Of a stretch of 64,000 bases of DNA, positions 17,747 through 25,563 are shown piece by piece. Location of the stretch: contig CAYJLF010000021.1 in assembly GCA_964371055.1 (NCBI GenBank), positions 41,799 to 105,798 of the forward strand, read 5' to 3'. The position numbers were made by a program, and so were the translations under genes. Under the pieces are notes generated by a model, which did not search any database, was not told where the DNA came from, and saw only the letters and a list, made by a program, of their open reading frames with translations. How positions within the stretch are numbered: the stretch's first letter is position 1; every line of letters begins with the position of its first letter. Source of the DNA: CAYJLF01 sp964371055 (lineage in GTDB: Bacteria > Eisenbacteria > RBG-16-71-46 > CAIMUX01).

Positions 17747-19832
17747 CGAGATCGTCCCAGTCGGCGGCAGGCCGGAACGGCACGCCCACGGCACGGACGA
17801 AGCGTCGGCCGTACGAACGCGTCTCCAGCCGCGGATCGACGGCGACGAAGAGACCTCGGTCGGTGGCCCGGCGGATCAGCCGGCCGAATCCCTGGCGGAA
17901 ACGGATCATCGCCTCGGGGAGCTGAAACTCGCGGAACGGATCGCGCCCCTCGCGCTGCAGCCTCTCCCCCATCGCCTCCACCAGGGGATCGTTCGGCACC
18001 GCGAAGGGGAGTCGGGCCATGACCAGGATCTCCAGTTCGGCGCCCGGGAAATCGACCCCCTCCCAGAAGCTCGCCGCGCCGAGGAGCACGGCCGGTCCCT
18101 CCTCCTCGAAGCCGGCCCGGACCTGGCGCTGGGCGCCGTCGACGCCTTGGGCCAGCAGCCGGATCCCGCGTTCCTCCAAGGGCGCGCGGAGGCGCGTCTC
18201 GACCTGCCGCAACGTCTCGTGGGCGGTGAACAGGACCAGCATCTTGCGGCGCAGACGCCGCGCGAGCCGCTCGATCCCGGCGGCAAGCGCCGCGGCGAAC
18301 CCCGCGTCGTTGGGATCGGGACCGCCGGTCAGAACGAAGGCGGCGACCTGTTCCTCCATGCAAAAGGGAGTGGCCAGCAGGAGTCCCTCGTATCCGTCCG
18401 GCTCCAGGCCGACCTTGCGCGCGTAGTGGTCGAAGTGCTGGTCGAGCGCCAGGGTGGCGGACGTGAGGATGACGGTTTCCTTCGGGCGGAAAAGAGCTTC
18501 CCGCAACGTCGGCCCGACTTCCAGGGGAGCGGAGCGTAGCGCGGTGCCCGCCGCAGTCGCCGGTTCGATCCAGTAGATCGTTTCGCGACGAGTCGGCACG
18601 AGGAGTTCAGCCAAAGCCTGGGTCACCCCCCGCGTGTCGTCCAGAAAGCGCTCTCCTTCCAGCAGCGCTCTTCGTTTCGACTCCGCGTCGTCGCCGGCGG
18701 AACGTCCCTCGTCCTCGACCAGACGGCGGATCTCTTCGAGACGCTCCGCCAGCGCACGCTCCTGCGCCGAAAGCGCATCGCAGAGCTCGAGGCCGGAGGA
18801 GGGGAAGAGGTCCTCCCGCTGTTCCCCGCTCGTGCCGTAGCGCAGCCGCTGTTCTCCCGCCGGAAATCCGGCGGAGCCTCGCAACTCCTCCCAGAAGAGG
18901 CGGGCGCGCGATTCGAGTCGCGCGGTCTCGGTCTCGAGTTCGCGCAGGGCGCCGAGGTGGCGCTGCCGCTCCTCCCGATCGGAGAGGTTCCGCAGCGCGC
19001 GCCGCACCTGATCGGTGCAACCCGGCTCGCCGCGACCGCCCAGCCCCCGGATCGCGGCCTCGAGCCCCCGCTCGCTCACCGAGAGGCTGAGCGGGTCGGC
19101 CGCCGCGCGCGGCAGGTGATGCGCCTCGTCGATCACGACTGCCCGCCAGTCGGGGAGACCCGCTGCGTCGCTCAACAGGTCGACCAGAAGGAGGGCGTGA
19201 TTGACGATGAGTAGGTCGGCCTCGCGCGCCTGCACGCGGGAACGCTTGAAGAAGCAGCCGGTCTCAGGCGCACAGAGGGGAGTCGAACAGAACCGGCTCT
19301 CCGAGGCAATGCGCGGCAGCAGCGTGGCGAGCCTCCGTCCGGCGACCGTGGCCGGAATCGGTGCTTCCGACAGGTCGCCGGTCTCGGTCATCTCGACCCA
19401 GTTGCCCAACGCCCGTTCCAGATCCTCTCCCTCGACCGTCCCGCGCATCTCCTCCAGGAGATGGTGCCACCGGTTCCGGCAGAGATAGTTCGAACGACCC
19501 TTGAGGACGGCCACGCGGATCCGCTTCTCGATCAGGCGGCGCAGGTGTGGCAGATCTTTGTCCAGGATCTGGTCCTGGAGGGCGCGGGTGAAGGTGGAGA
19601 CGACGAGCGGCCGTCTCTCGGCCTGGGCCCAGAGAATCCCCGGGATCAGGTAAGCGAGCGACTTGCCGACCCCGGTCGGAGCTTCGACCACGAGGCAGCC
19701 GCCCGTGCCGAGGGTCCGGTGCACGGCCCGCGCCATCTCGACCTGTTGCGGGCGCGGCTCGTAGCCCGGCGCCAGCACCTTCGCGAGCAGGCCGTCCGCC
19801 CGGAGGATCTCCTCCAACCGATAGCCGCTCAT
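17673..19832 (-). CDS. DinG/XPD-like ATP-dependent DNA helicase with Fe-S cluster
   Basis: 719 aa from ATG 19832 (MSGYRLEEIL); upstream in-frame sequence looks non-coding. Superfamily 2 helicase: Walker A APTGVGKSLAYLIPG, STFTRALQDQ, four Cys for the 4Fe-4S domain (NYLC, then FC, LC and GC within about 110 residues), NHALLLVDLL, Walker B VIDEAHH, LTSATL, FTAHETLRQ, FWEGVDFPG and the final QGFGRLIRRATDRG. These give 5'-3' unwinding in DinG/XPD families, used in clearing R-loops and replication blocks. The 3' end overlaps the CDF gene tail-to-tail. Family assignment is firm; a specific gene name is not. Confidence 0.9.
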   Translation of the reverse strand: MSGYRLEEILRADGLLAKVLAPGYEPRPQQVEMARAVHRTLGTGGCLVVEAPTGVGKSLAYLIPGILWAQAERRPLVVSTFTRALQDQILDKDLPHLRRLIEKRIRVAVLKGRSNYLCRNRWHHLLEEMRGTVEGEDLERALGNWVEMTETGDLSEAPIPATVAGRRLATLLPRIASESRFCSTPLCAPETGCFFKRSRVQAREADLLIVNHALLLVDLLSDAAGLPDWRAVVIDEAHHLPRAAADPLSLSVSERGLEAAIRGLGGRGEPGCTDQVRRALRNLSDREERQRHLGALRELETETARLESRARLFWEELRGSAGFPAGEQRLRYGTSGEQREDLFPSSGLELCDALSAQERALAERLEEIRRLVEDEGRSAGDDAESKRRALLEGERFLDDTRGVTQALAELLVPTRRETIYWIEPATAAGTALRSAPLEVGPTLREALFRPKETVILTSATLALDQHFDHYARKVGLEPDGYEGLLLATPFCMEEQVAAFVLTGGPDPNDAGFAAALAAGIERLARRLRRKMLVLFTAHETLRQVETRLRAPLEERGIRLLAQGVDGAQRQVRAGFEEEGPAVLLGAASFWEGVDFPGAELEILVMARLPFAVPNDPLVEAMGERLQREGRDPFREFQLPEAMIRFRQGFGRLIRRATDRGLFVAVDPRLETRSYGRRFVRAVGVPFRPAADWDDLVNQAAAWFGERTPPDNSPEAPPGS

Positions 19833-19876
19833 CGGACCGTACCGCTGGTGTCGTTGATCGGACGCATATCCGGTGG

Positions 19877-19905
19877 AAGCTATCGGCGTGCCGGGGCCGC
19901 CGCAA
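19877..19905 (-). promoter_or_regulatory. Candidate promoter for the DinG-like helicase
   Basis: Minus strand: TTGCGG (19905-19900), 17 bp, TAGCTT (19882-19877), about 45 bp before the ATG. Spacing is ideal; the -10 matches only half the consensus. Confidence 0.35.
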
Positions 19906-20061
19906 GGGGGACGATCGACGAAACCGAGGAGACACAGTCGCGATGGTCTTCGGCGCCGGGGCGGGCAGAGACCGACTCCCTGTCCTCGCTGGACCGTTCC
20001 AACCCTCCATCTTTCAGCGAGATCGGTCTCATCGGGATCTGAAGAAAAAAGGGGGCTCGAT

Positions 20062-20104
20062 AAGCAAATCTTGCTTTGCACGCGAGCCGCTTTTGCCGTA
20101 TCTG
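20062..20104 (+). promoter_or_regulatory. Candidate promoter with overlapping palindrome upstream of the hexaheme lipoprotein
   Basis: TTGCAC (20076-20081), 17 bp, TATCTG (20099-20104). An inverted repeat AAGCAA-ATC-TTGCTT (20062-20076) touches the -35 and is nested in a second one, GGCTCG (20054-20059) with CGAGCC (20083-20088). This stretch is visibly less GC-rich than its surroundings. The geometry fits a regulated promoter; no known regulator site was recognised. Confidence 0.45.
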
Positions 20105-20110
20105 ATGGAA

Positions 20111-20271
20111 GGGGTTTTTGACCGGAGCCCAGGGATGGGATGGGCCGTAGGGTACGGTGCTCCGGAACCCGGCGCGCGCCAGCGCGCAGGACGACCTCGG
20201 GCGGGACCCGGCTTCGGTCGGAACGCCTCACATGAACCGCACCTCCCACCGGGGAGGAGGAGGGTGACGAT
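20111..20271 (+). ncRNA. Putative structured 5' leader of the hexaheme lipoprotein mRNA
   Basis: About 160 nt between the candidate transcription start and the ATG. CCGGAGC (20122-20128) pairs with GCTCCGG (20159-20165), enclosing CCGTA (20145-20149) and TACGG (20153-20157) with a 16-nt purine-rich internal loop. A second hairpin GCGCGC-GCCA-GCGCGC lies at 20172-20187, followed by a small CCG-GCTT-CGG stem (20208-20217). No known riboswitch consensus was recognised; in GC-rich DNA short stems also arise by chance. Confidence 0.35.
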
Positions 20272-21417
20272 ATGAGAATCCGTGCGAATGGCTGGGCACT
20301 CATCGTGGTGCTCGCGTTCGGTCTCGCGCTGGCCGGCTGCGCCGGTGACGACGGAAAGGACGGGGCGGCCGGGCCGCAGGGTCCGATCGGCCCGACCGGC
20401 CCGACCGGCCCGGAAGGTCCCGCCGGCCCGGAGGGTCCGTCCGGCACCGCGGACTGCGCCAACTGCCACAATGACAATACCGAGTTGACGGCAGCCTTGG
20501 TGCAGTACTCGCACTCGCTGCACTCCAGCGACGCCATCATCTGGGAGGTAAACCGGGACGGCGGCCTCTCCAGCACCGGCAACTCCCGCTGCTTCATCTG
20601 TCACACCAGCGAGGGGTTCGTCTCCAATCTCGCGGGGAACGCCGAGGTGTCCGCCAGCCCGACGCAGGTCGGGTGCCGGACCTGCCATGCCCCGCATACG
20701 AACAAGGACTTCCGGGTCCGCACGGAGGCAGCGGTCACCCTCCTCGACGGGACCGTCTTCGACAAGGGCGCGGGAAACATCTGCGCGAACTGCCACCAGT
20801 CCCGCACCGATACTCGTCGTCAGTTCCCGGCCGACGCCGACTCGGTAACCATGACCAGCTTCCGCTTCGGCCCGCACTACACGCCGCAGGCCGACGCCTA
20901 CCGTGGCGTCGGCGGCTACGATTTCGGCGAGGCCGTCCCGACGAGCCCTCACTACGCCGGCGTCCCGGGAAGCTGCGTCGAGTGCCACATGTTCACGCCG
21001 AAGGGCACGACCGTGGGCGGGCACACTTTCTCGATGGCGAACGAGGAGGAGGGCGGAGACAACACGGCCTCCTGCGCCACCGCCAACTGCCACCCCGGGC
21101 TGACCACGTTCGATCGGCAGGCGACCGTCGACTGGGACGGGAACGGCACGACCGCGGGGACGCAGACGGAGTTCGACGGCCTCTTCACGCAGCTTCGTGA
21201 CCGGCTGCTCGAACTCGACCTGATCCGTGAGGACAATTACGTGAACGTTCCGACGGGTCAGACGCTGCGCGTCCCGAAGGACGTCGCGGGCGCGATCTGG
21301 AACTTCCGTGTCGCCCTCACCGAGGGGAGCCACGGCGTCCACAATACCAAGTACGTCATGACGCTGATGCAGCGGTCGCTGGCGGCTCTCGAGGAGCCGA
21401 AGCTCGCCAGCCGGTAG
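20272..21417 (+). CDS. Collagen-like hexaheme c-type cytochrome lipoprotein
   Basis: 381 aa, ATG with GGAGGAGGAGGG upstream. Lipobox LALAGC (C23) follows a signal peptide. Residues 31-57 are nine uninterrupted Gly-X-Y triplets (GPQ, GPI, GPT, GPT, GPE, GPA, GPE, GPS after GAA), a collagen-like spacer. Five CXXCH haem sites follow: C62-H66, C107-H111, C135-H139, C171-H175 and C235-H239, plus one CX4CH at C268-H274. The C-terminal part contains EGSHGVHNTKYV, seen in other multihaem proteins. Haem attachment implies a periplasmic or outer-surface electron carrier; the spacer may hold it away from the membrane. No partner genes for electron transfer are adjacent. Free-standing unit with its own promoter and a following stem-loop. 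Confidence 0.85.
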   Translation: MRIRANGWALIVVLAFGLALAGCAGDDGKDGAAGPQGPIGPTGPTGPEGPAGPEGPSGTADCANCHNDNTELTAALVQYSHSLHSSDAIIWEVNRDGGLSSTGNSRCFICHTSEGFVSNLAGNAEVSASPTQVGCRTCHAPHTNKDFRVRTEAAVTLLDGTVFDKGAGNICANCHQSRTDTRRQFPADADSVTMTSFRFGPHYTPQADAYRGVGGYDFGEAVPTSPHYAGVPGSCVECHMFTPKGTTVGGHTFSMANEEEGGDNTASCATANCHPGLTTFDRQATVDWDGNGTTAGTQTEFDGLFTQLRDRLLELDLIREDNYVNVPTGQTLRVPKDVAGAIWNFRVALTEGSHGVHNTKYVMTLMQRSLAALEEPKLASR

Positions 21418-21464
21418 AGCCGTCGGGCGATCGCCGTCGACCGCCTACCTACGACCTGGATGGC

Positions 21465-21499
21465 ATGACGCCCGGTCCCCTCGCGGGGCCGGGCGTCAT
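21465..21499. terminator. Strong stem-loop between convergent genes
   Basis: ATGACGCCCGG(T)CCCC pairs with GGGGCCGGGCGTCAT around a TCGC loop: 15 base pairs with one bulged T. No T-run follows on either strand, so it may work as a bidirectional or factor-assisted terminator for the haem protein (plus) and tryptophanase (minus) transcripts. Confidence 0.65.
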
Positions 21500-21562
21500 C
21501 ATCTTCAGTCCCCCGCGTCCTCTATCGCGCCAGCGGGGGCCGCACCTCGCGTGGCGCCCGTC

Positions 21563-22930
21563 TCAGGCCGGGGCGAAGATTGCGGTGAAGTGGCGGAGGA
21601 AGGGCGCCTCGTACGTCATCCGCAGGCCGGTCAGCGCGGCGCGGCGGTTGTGCACCGCGATGACGATTTCCGCGACGTAGTCGATATGGCTCTGCGTGTA
21701 GACCCGCCGCGGAATCGCCAGGCGGACCAGTTCCATCGGCGGCGGCACGTGCCGCCCCTCGGCGTCCTTCTTGCCGAACATCGCCGCGCCGATCTCGACC
21801 CCGCGCACCCCCCCCTCCACGTAGAGTTCGTTGGCCAGCACCACGCCGGGGAACTGCTCGGAAGGGATCTGCGGCAGAAACGCCCCGGCGTCGAGATAGA
21901 CGGCATGCCCGCCGGCCGGGATGATGAGCGGAACAGAATGGCGCTGGAGCTTCTCGACCAGGTACTCGACCGACCGGACGCGGTAGAGCAGGTACGACTC
22001 GTCGAGCACCTCGCGCAGCCCCTGGGCGATCGCCTCCAGGTCGCGGCCGGCCAATCCGCCGTAGGTCGGGAAGCCCTCCCCAAGGATCAGCAGGTTGCGC
22101 GCCTCGCGCGCCAGCTGATCATCGTGCAGCGCCAGAAAACCGCCGATGTTCGCCAGCCCGTCTTTCTTGGCGCTCATCGTGGTGCCGTCGGCATACGAGA
22201 ACATCTCACGGGCGATCTCAAGCACCGACTTGTCCTCGTATCCGGGCTCCCGACGCTTGATGAAGTAGGAGTTTTCCGCGAACCGGCAGGAGTCGATCAG
22301 GAACATCACGCCATGTTCCCGCGCGAGGCGCGAAGCCGCACGGATGTTCTCCATCGAGACCGGCTGCCCCCCGCCGCTGTTGTTGGTCACCGTGATGATG
22401 ACCCCCCGCACGTTGCCCGCGTGCTCCTTCAATCCCCGCTCGAGTCGGGCCAGGTCGATGTTCCCCTTGAACGGGTGGTACTTCGACGGGATCAGTCCCT
22501 CGGGAATCGGCAGGTCGATCGCGTGATCCCCCACGAACTCGATGTTGGCGCGCGTGGTGTCGAAGTGCGTGTTGGCGAGGTAGACCCCGCCGTCGCGGTG
22601 CAGGATCGTGAAGAGGATCTTCTCGGCCGCCCGCCCCTGGTGGGTCGGGATGACATGCTTGAAACCGGTGATCCGCCTGACCTCGCGCTCGAACTCGAAG
22701 AAGGAGCGGCTGCCGGCGTACGACTCGTCGCCCCGCATGATTCCGGCCCACTGCTCGGCCGACATGCTCGAGGTGCCGCTGTCGGTCAGAAGATCGATCA
22801 GGACATCCTCCGCCCGCACGAGGAAGAGGTTCATCCCGGCCTCGTTCAGCACCTTGACCCGCTCCTCCCGCGTGGTCATGCGGATCGGCTCGACCGACTT
22901 GATCTTGAACGGCTCGATAATCGTCTTCAT
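21563..22930 (-). CDS. tnaA: Tryptophanase (tryptophan indole-lyase)
   Basis: 455 aa from ATG 22930, with GGGGAGGGGAAG upstream. A PLP enzyme splitting tryptophan to indole, pyruvate and ammonia. Family signals: LIDLLTDSGTSSMSAEQWAG, DESYAGSRSFFEFE, IPTHQGRAAE, ITVTNNSGGGQPVSMEN, FLIDSCRFAENSYFIK, TMSAKKDG (PLP lysine), EGFPTYGGLAGRD and FLRHFTAIF. The close relative tyrosine phenol-lyase has FTTTR and RSMERG; this protein has FDTTR and RGVEIG, matching tryptophanase (Asp and Val/Ile at the selectivity positions). Many other segments resemble the phenol-lyase, so an intermediate or altered specificity is possible. No permease or leader peptide is adjacent. Confidence 0.85.
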   Translation of the reverse strand: MKTIIEPFKIKSVEPIRMTTREERVKVLNEAGMNLFLVRAEDVLIDLLTDSGTSSMSAEQWAGIMRGDESYAGSRSFFEFEREVRRITGFKHVIPTHQGRAAEKILFTILHRDGGVYLANTHFDTTRANIEFVGDHAIDLPIPEGLIPSKYHPFKGNIDLARLERGLKEHAGNVRGVIITVTNNSGGGQPVSMENIRAASRLAREHGVMFLIDSCRFAENSYFIKRREPGYEDKSVLEIAREMFSYADGTTMSAKKDGLANIGGFLALHDDQLAREARNLLILGEGFPTYGGLAGRDLEAIAQGLREVLDESYLLYRVRSVEYLVEKLQRHSVPLIIPAGGHAVYLDAGAFLPQIPSEQFPGVVLANELYVEGGVRGVEIGAAMFGKKDAEGRHVPPPMELVRLAIPRRVYTQSHIDYVAEIVIAVHNRRAALTGLRMTYEAPFLRHFTAIFAPA

Positions 22931-22974
22931 CCGCTTCCCCTCCCCGGCCGTGGCGTGGATCGACTGGCGCGCGA

Positions 22975-23004
22975 AACGTAGCACCGCCCGCCGGTGGCGG
23001 TCAA
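22975..23004 (-). promoter_or_regulatory. Candidate sigma70 promoter for tryptophanase
   Basis: Minus strand: TTGACC (23004-22999), 18 bp, TACGTT (22980-22975), about 45 bp upstream of the ATG. The -35 matches five of six bases. Confidence 0.45.
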
Positions 23005-23123
23005 CGCGGGCGCCGCACTTCCCCTTTTCCGCCCACGCCGGGGAGCGTATCCTCGCGCCTCGTGCCGGGCGCGGCGGTCTGCCGTCCCCGGGCCGGGGGC
23101 CGGAGGCAGAAGGGAGATCGGCG

Positions 23124-24293
23124 ATGCGGCTGGGGGTCATCGGTGCCGGGATGCAGGGGCTGGCGTGCGTGCTCGACTTTCTCCGCCAGCCCGATGTGAC
23201 GGAGGTGCGCGTCTGCGACGCGGAGCGGACACGCCTGGACGCGCTGGGCGCGCGCTTCGCCGACCCGCGGCTCACCCTGACGACCCTCGACGCCGGCGAC
23301 CACGAAGCTCTCGTCCAGTTTCTGACGAAGCTCGACGCCGCGGTGAGCTGCGTGCCGTACTTTCTCAACCTCGCCGTCACACGCGCGGCGATCGCGGCCC
23401 GGACCCACCTGGTCGACCTCGGCGGCAACACCGACGTCGTCTTCGCGCAGCGCGCGCTCGACCCGGAAGCGAAGGCGGCGGGAGTCACCATCCTGCCCGA
23501 CCAGGGGCTGGCCCCGGGACTGGCCGGGATCCTGGCGGCCCACGGCTTTCGCGACTTCGACTCGGTCGAATCGGCCCGGCTGCGGGTGGGCGGACTCCCG
23601 CAGCGACCGCGCGGTCCGCTCGGCTACGCCCTCGTCTTTTCGATCCACGGACTCCTGAACGAGTACTCGGGGGAGGCGGTCGGTCTCTCGCGCGGCGACA
23701 TCGTCCGCCACCCGACCCTGACCGGGCTCGAATCGATCCGGTTCCCCGAACCGATCGGCCTCTGCGAAGCCGCCTACACCTCGGGCGGCACCTCGACTCT
23801 CCCCTGGACCTTCCGGGGTCGCGTCCAGGAACTCGACTACAAGACGGTCCGATACCCGGGTCACTGGGACCGTCTCTCCTTCCTCAAGTCGATCGGGTTG
23901 CTCGGGACGACTCCGGTCGCGGTCGGTCGCCAGCGGGTGGCTCCGCGCGACCTCCTCGCGGCGACCCTCGAGCCGATCCTCTTGGACCCCGAGGTGCGCG
24001 ACCTGATCGTGCTCCGGGTTCGCGTGCGAGGCACGCGAAACGGACACCGCATCCTCCGCCAGTACGAGCTGATCGACCGCTACGACGAAGCTTCGGGGCT
24101 GACCTCGATGATGCGCACGACCGCGTTTCCAGCCGCGGAATCGGCGCTGGTGCTCGCCCGCGGAGAATGCCGGCAGCAGGGCGTCCTCCCCGCCGAACTG
24201 GTCCTCGATGGAGCCGCCTACCTGCGAGCGCTGCGGGGGCGCGGCATCGCGATCAAAGAAACGGAGACGATCGACCTGACGGACGGCCGTTGA
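23124..24293 (+). CDS. Saccharopine dehydrogenase-family oxidoreductase
   Basis: 389 aa from ATG 23124 with GGGAG upstream; earlier in-frame codons run antisense to tnaA. N-terminal Rossmann motif VIGAGMQG, then VRVCDAERTRLDAL. Further family marks are SCVPYFLNLAVTRAAIAA, LVDLGGNTDVVFAQ, LPDQGLAPGLAGILA and YTSGGTSTLPWTFRG. This pattern is that of lysine 6-dehydrogenase and carboxynorspermidine/saccharopine-type enzymes, which oxidise or reduce an amino-acid C-N bond with NAD(P). The substrate is not resolved. It is divergent from tnaA and could share its regulatory region; an amino-acid catabolic role is plausible. Confidence 0.8.
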   Translation: MRLGVIGAGMQGLACVLDFLRQPDVTEVRVCDAERTRLDALGARFADPRLTLTTLDAGDHEALVQFLTKLDAAVSCVPYFLNLAVTRAAIAARTHLVDLGGNTDVVFAQRALDPEAKAAGVTILPDQGLAPGLAGILAAHGFRDFDSVESARLRVGGLPQRPRGPLGYALVFSIHGLLNEYSGEAVGLSRGDIVRHPTLTGLESIRFPEPIGLCEAAYTSGGTSTLPWTFRGRVQELDYKTVRYPGHWDRLSFLKSIGLLGTTPVAVGRQRVAPRDLLAATLEPILLDPEVRDLIVLRVRVRGTRNGHRILRQYELIDRYDEASGLTSMMRTTAFPAAESALVLARGECRQQGVLPAELVLDGAAYLRALRGRGIAIKETETIDLTDGR

Positions 24294-24341
24294 ACGACCG
24301 ATCGTCACCCGATCCGCCCGGCGACCGCGTATTCCGGCCGT

Positions 24342-24370
24342 TTGCCACCGCCGGGCGGAGGTGCTAGGGT
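24342..24370 (+). promoter_or_regulatory. Candidate promoter for the unrecognised membrane protein gene
   Basis: TTGCCA (24342-24347), 17 bp, TAGGGT (24365-24370), about 46 bp before the ATG at 24416. Good -35 and spacing, moderate -10. Confidence 0.4.
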
Positions 24371-24415
24371 CAACGCGTACGCGCTCAGATCTCCATCCCT
24401 CGCAAGGAGGTCTCT

Positions 24416-25534
24416 ATGACCCTGCACGGACTCGATGTTGAGCTCTTGATCGGTCGCGACGGTTCCGTAGTCCTGCGCCACATCACAGGTGGCAAGGTGG
24501 AAGCGCAGACACTCCTTCACCATCTCTTCGGCGAGCTGAGCGAAGAGAGCTACCGGACTCCCGCCATCTGGGACTGGATCCGGATCGAGCCGGAGCAGGT
24601 CCCCCCGGGACGGCTCGCGGCTGTGCGTGCGCTGGCTCCGATCACTCAGGCTTCCTACGACACGCCCAACGGCCCCCGCTCCATCACGGTCCACATCCGG
24701 GAGGTCGAAAGCACGCCGGACTTCGACGTTCCAACCGTGAGCCTGGTGCAGGAAATGGAAAAGCCGGCCCGGTGGCGACGTTGGATCGGAGTCGTCGCCG
24801 CCCTGGCGGTCCTGGTCTTCATCGTGCAGTTCCGCCTCAGCCGGCCGATGGGTTGGCAGGAGGCGGGGCTGGAGGAAGTCTTCCAGGCGCTCGCGACCCC
24901 GTCGAGCCCGGTGACGTTCATGCAGCGACTGGCGGCCCAGGACGGCGAGCACTTCGCCGTGGATCCGTCGACCATTCCGCACTCCATCCGCAACGGAGCG
25001 GTCTTCCGGAGTGGCGGGAACGCCTGGCTGGCGGTCGGCATCGGCCTCGGCGATCGCCTCGTCATGTTGCGCCAGAGCCGGGAGCGACTCCTGCTCGACA
25101 CGCGCGAGGGCCCGTCCGGGAAACTGCGATTCATCTCGGCGGCTGGCACCCCGATCGCGATCGATTTGATCCCGATCCGGATCACCGACCCCCCGGCGGG
25201 ATACACGGAAGTGACCGGGAACGAGCCACCGCCACCACCACCGCTCACGATCGGCGGCGATTACCTCCTGCGCGGCGGGATCAGGGCCTCGGGCGGCGGC
25301 TTCGAGCTCTGGTGCCCGGGGTTCACCGGCACGCGCTACCACTGCCAGCTTGACGGCCCTACGGGGAAAGCGGGCGAGGCGCTCTTCCGCCATGCGGCCG
25401 AGGCGAGCCTGGGAGTCGGGGTCTACGGCCGAGTGGAAGCGGCCGGCGCACCGGCGAGCCACGGGTATCCGATCCGGCTGCGCCCCACCGCGCTGCAACT
25501 CGGCCGGGAGATCTGCGTGAGCCTGGAGCCTTAG
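24416..25534 (+). CDS. Unrecognised single-pass membrane protein
   Basis: 372 aa, ATG preceded by a near-perfect AAGGAGGT site, which implies strong translation. I do not recognise the family. Residues 1-115 are soluble and start MTLHGLDVELLIGRDGSVVL; one membrane helix lies at about 123-140 (IGVVAALAVLVFIVQF) after a KPARWRR stop-transfer patch, which predicts the N-terminus inside. The outer part (about 145-372) has a proline run (about 264-271) and a final domain with paired Cys in LWCPGF and YHCQLD that could form a disulfide. The last 100 residues look beta-rich. Monocistronic on the plus strand; the neighbouring SirB1-like gene converges on it. Confidence 0.7.
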   Translation: MTLHGLDVELLIGRDGSVVLRHITGGKVEAQTLLHHLFGELSEESYRTPAIWDWIRIEPEQVPPGRLAAVRALAPITQASYDTPNGPRSITVHIREVESTPDFDVPTVSLVQEMEKPARWRRWIGVVAALAVLVFIVQFRLSRPMGWQEAGLEEVFQALATPSSPVTFMQRLAAQDGEHFAVDPSTIPHSIRNGAVFRSGGNAWLAVGIGLGDRLVMLRQSRERLLLDTREGPSGKLRFISAAGTPIAIDLIPIRITDPPAGYTEVTGNEPPPPPPLTIGGDYLLRGGIRASGGGFELWCPGFTGTRYHCQLDGPTGKAGEALFRHAAEASLGVGVYGRVEAAGAPASHGYPIRLRPTALQLGREICVSLEP

Positions 25535-25563
25535 CAGGGAGCGGAAAGACCGGGCCAGCCGCG

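Noticed and set aside
20111..20271. A c-di-GMP (GEMM-type) riboswitch before the multihaem gene, as found in some metal reducers
   Set aside because: The conserved GEMM core bases and tetraloop-receptor pattern are not visible; only generic stems are.
20364..20448. Repetitive GGCCCGACC-like DNA, considered as a repeat array
   Set aside because: It is the coding sequence of the collagen-like Gly-X-Y segment; the periodicity is 9 bp and fully in frame.
21563..22930. Annotation as tyrosine phenol-lyase
   Set aside because: Selectivity residues FDTTR and VEIG match tryptophanase instead of FTTTR and MERG; some doubt is retained in the entry.
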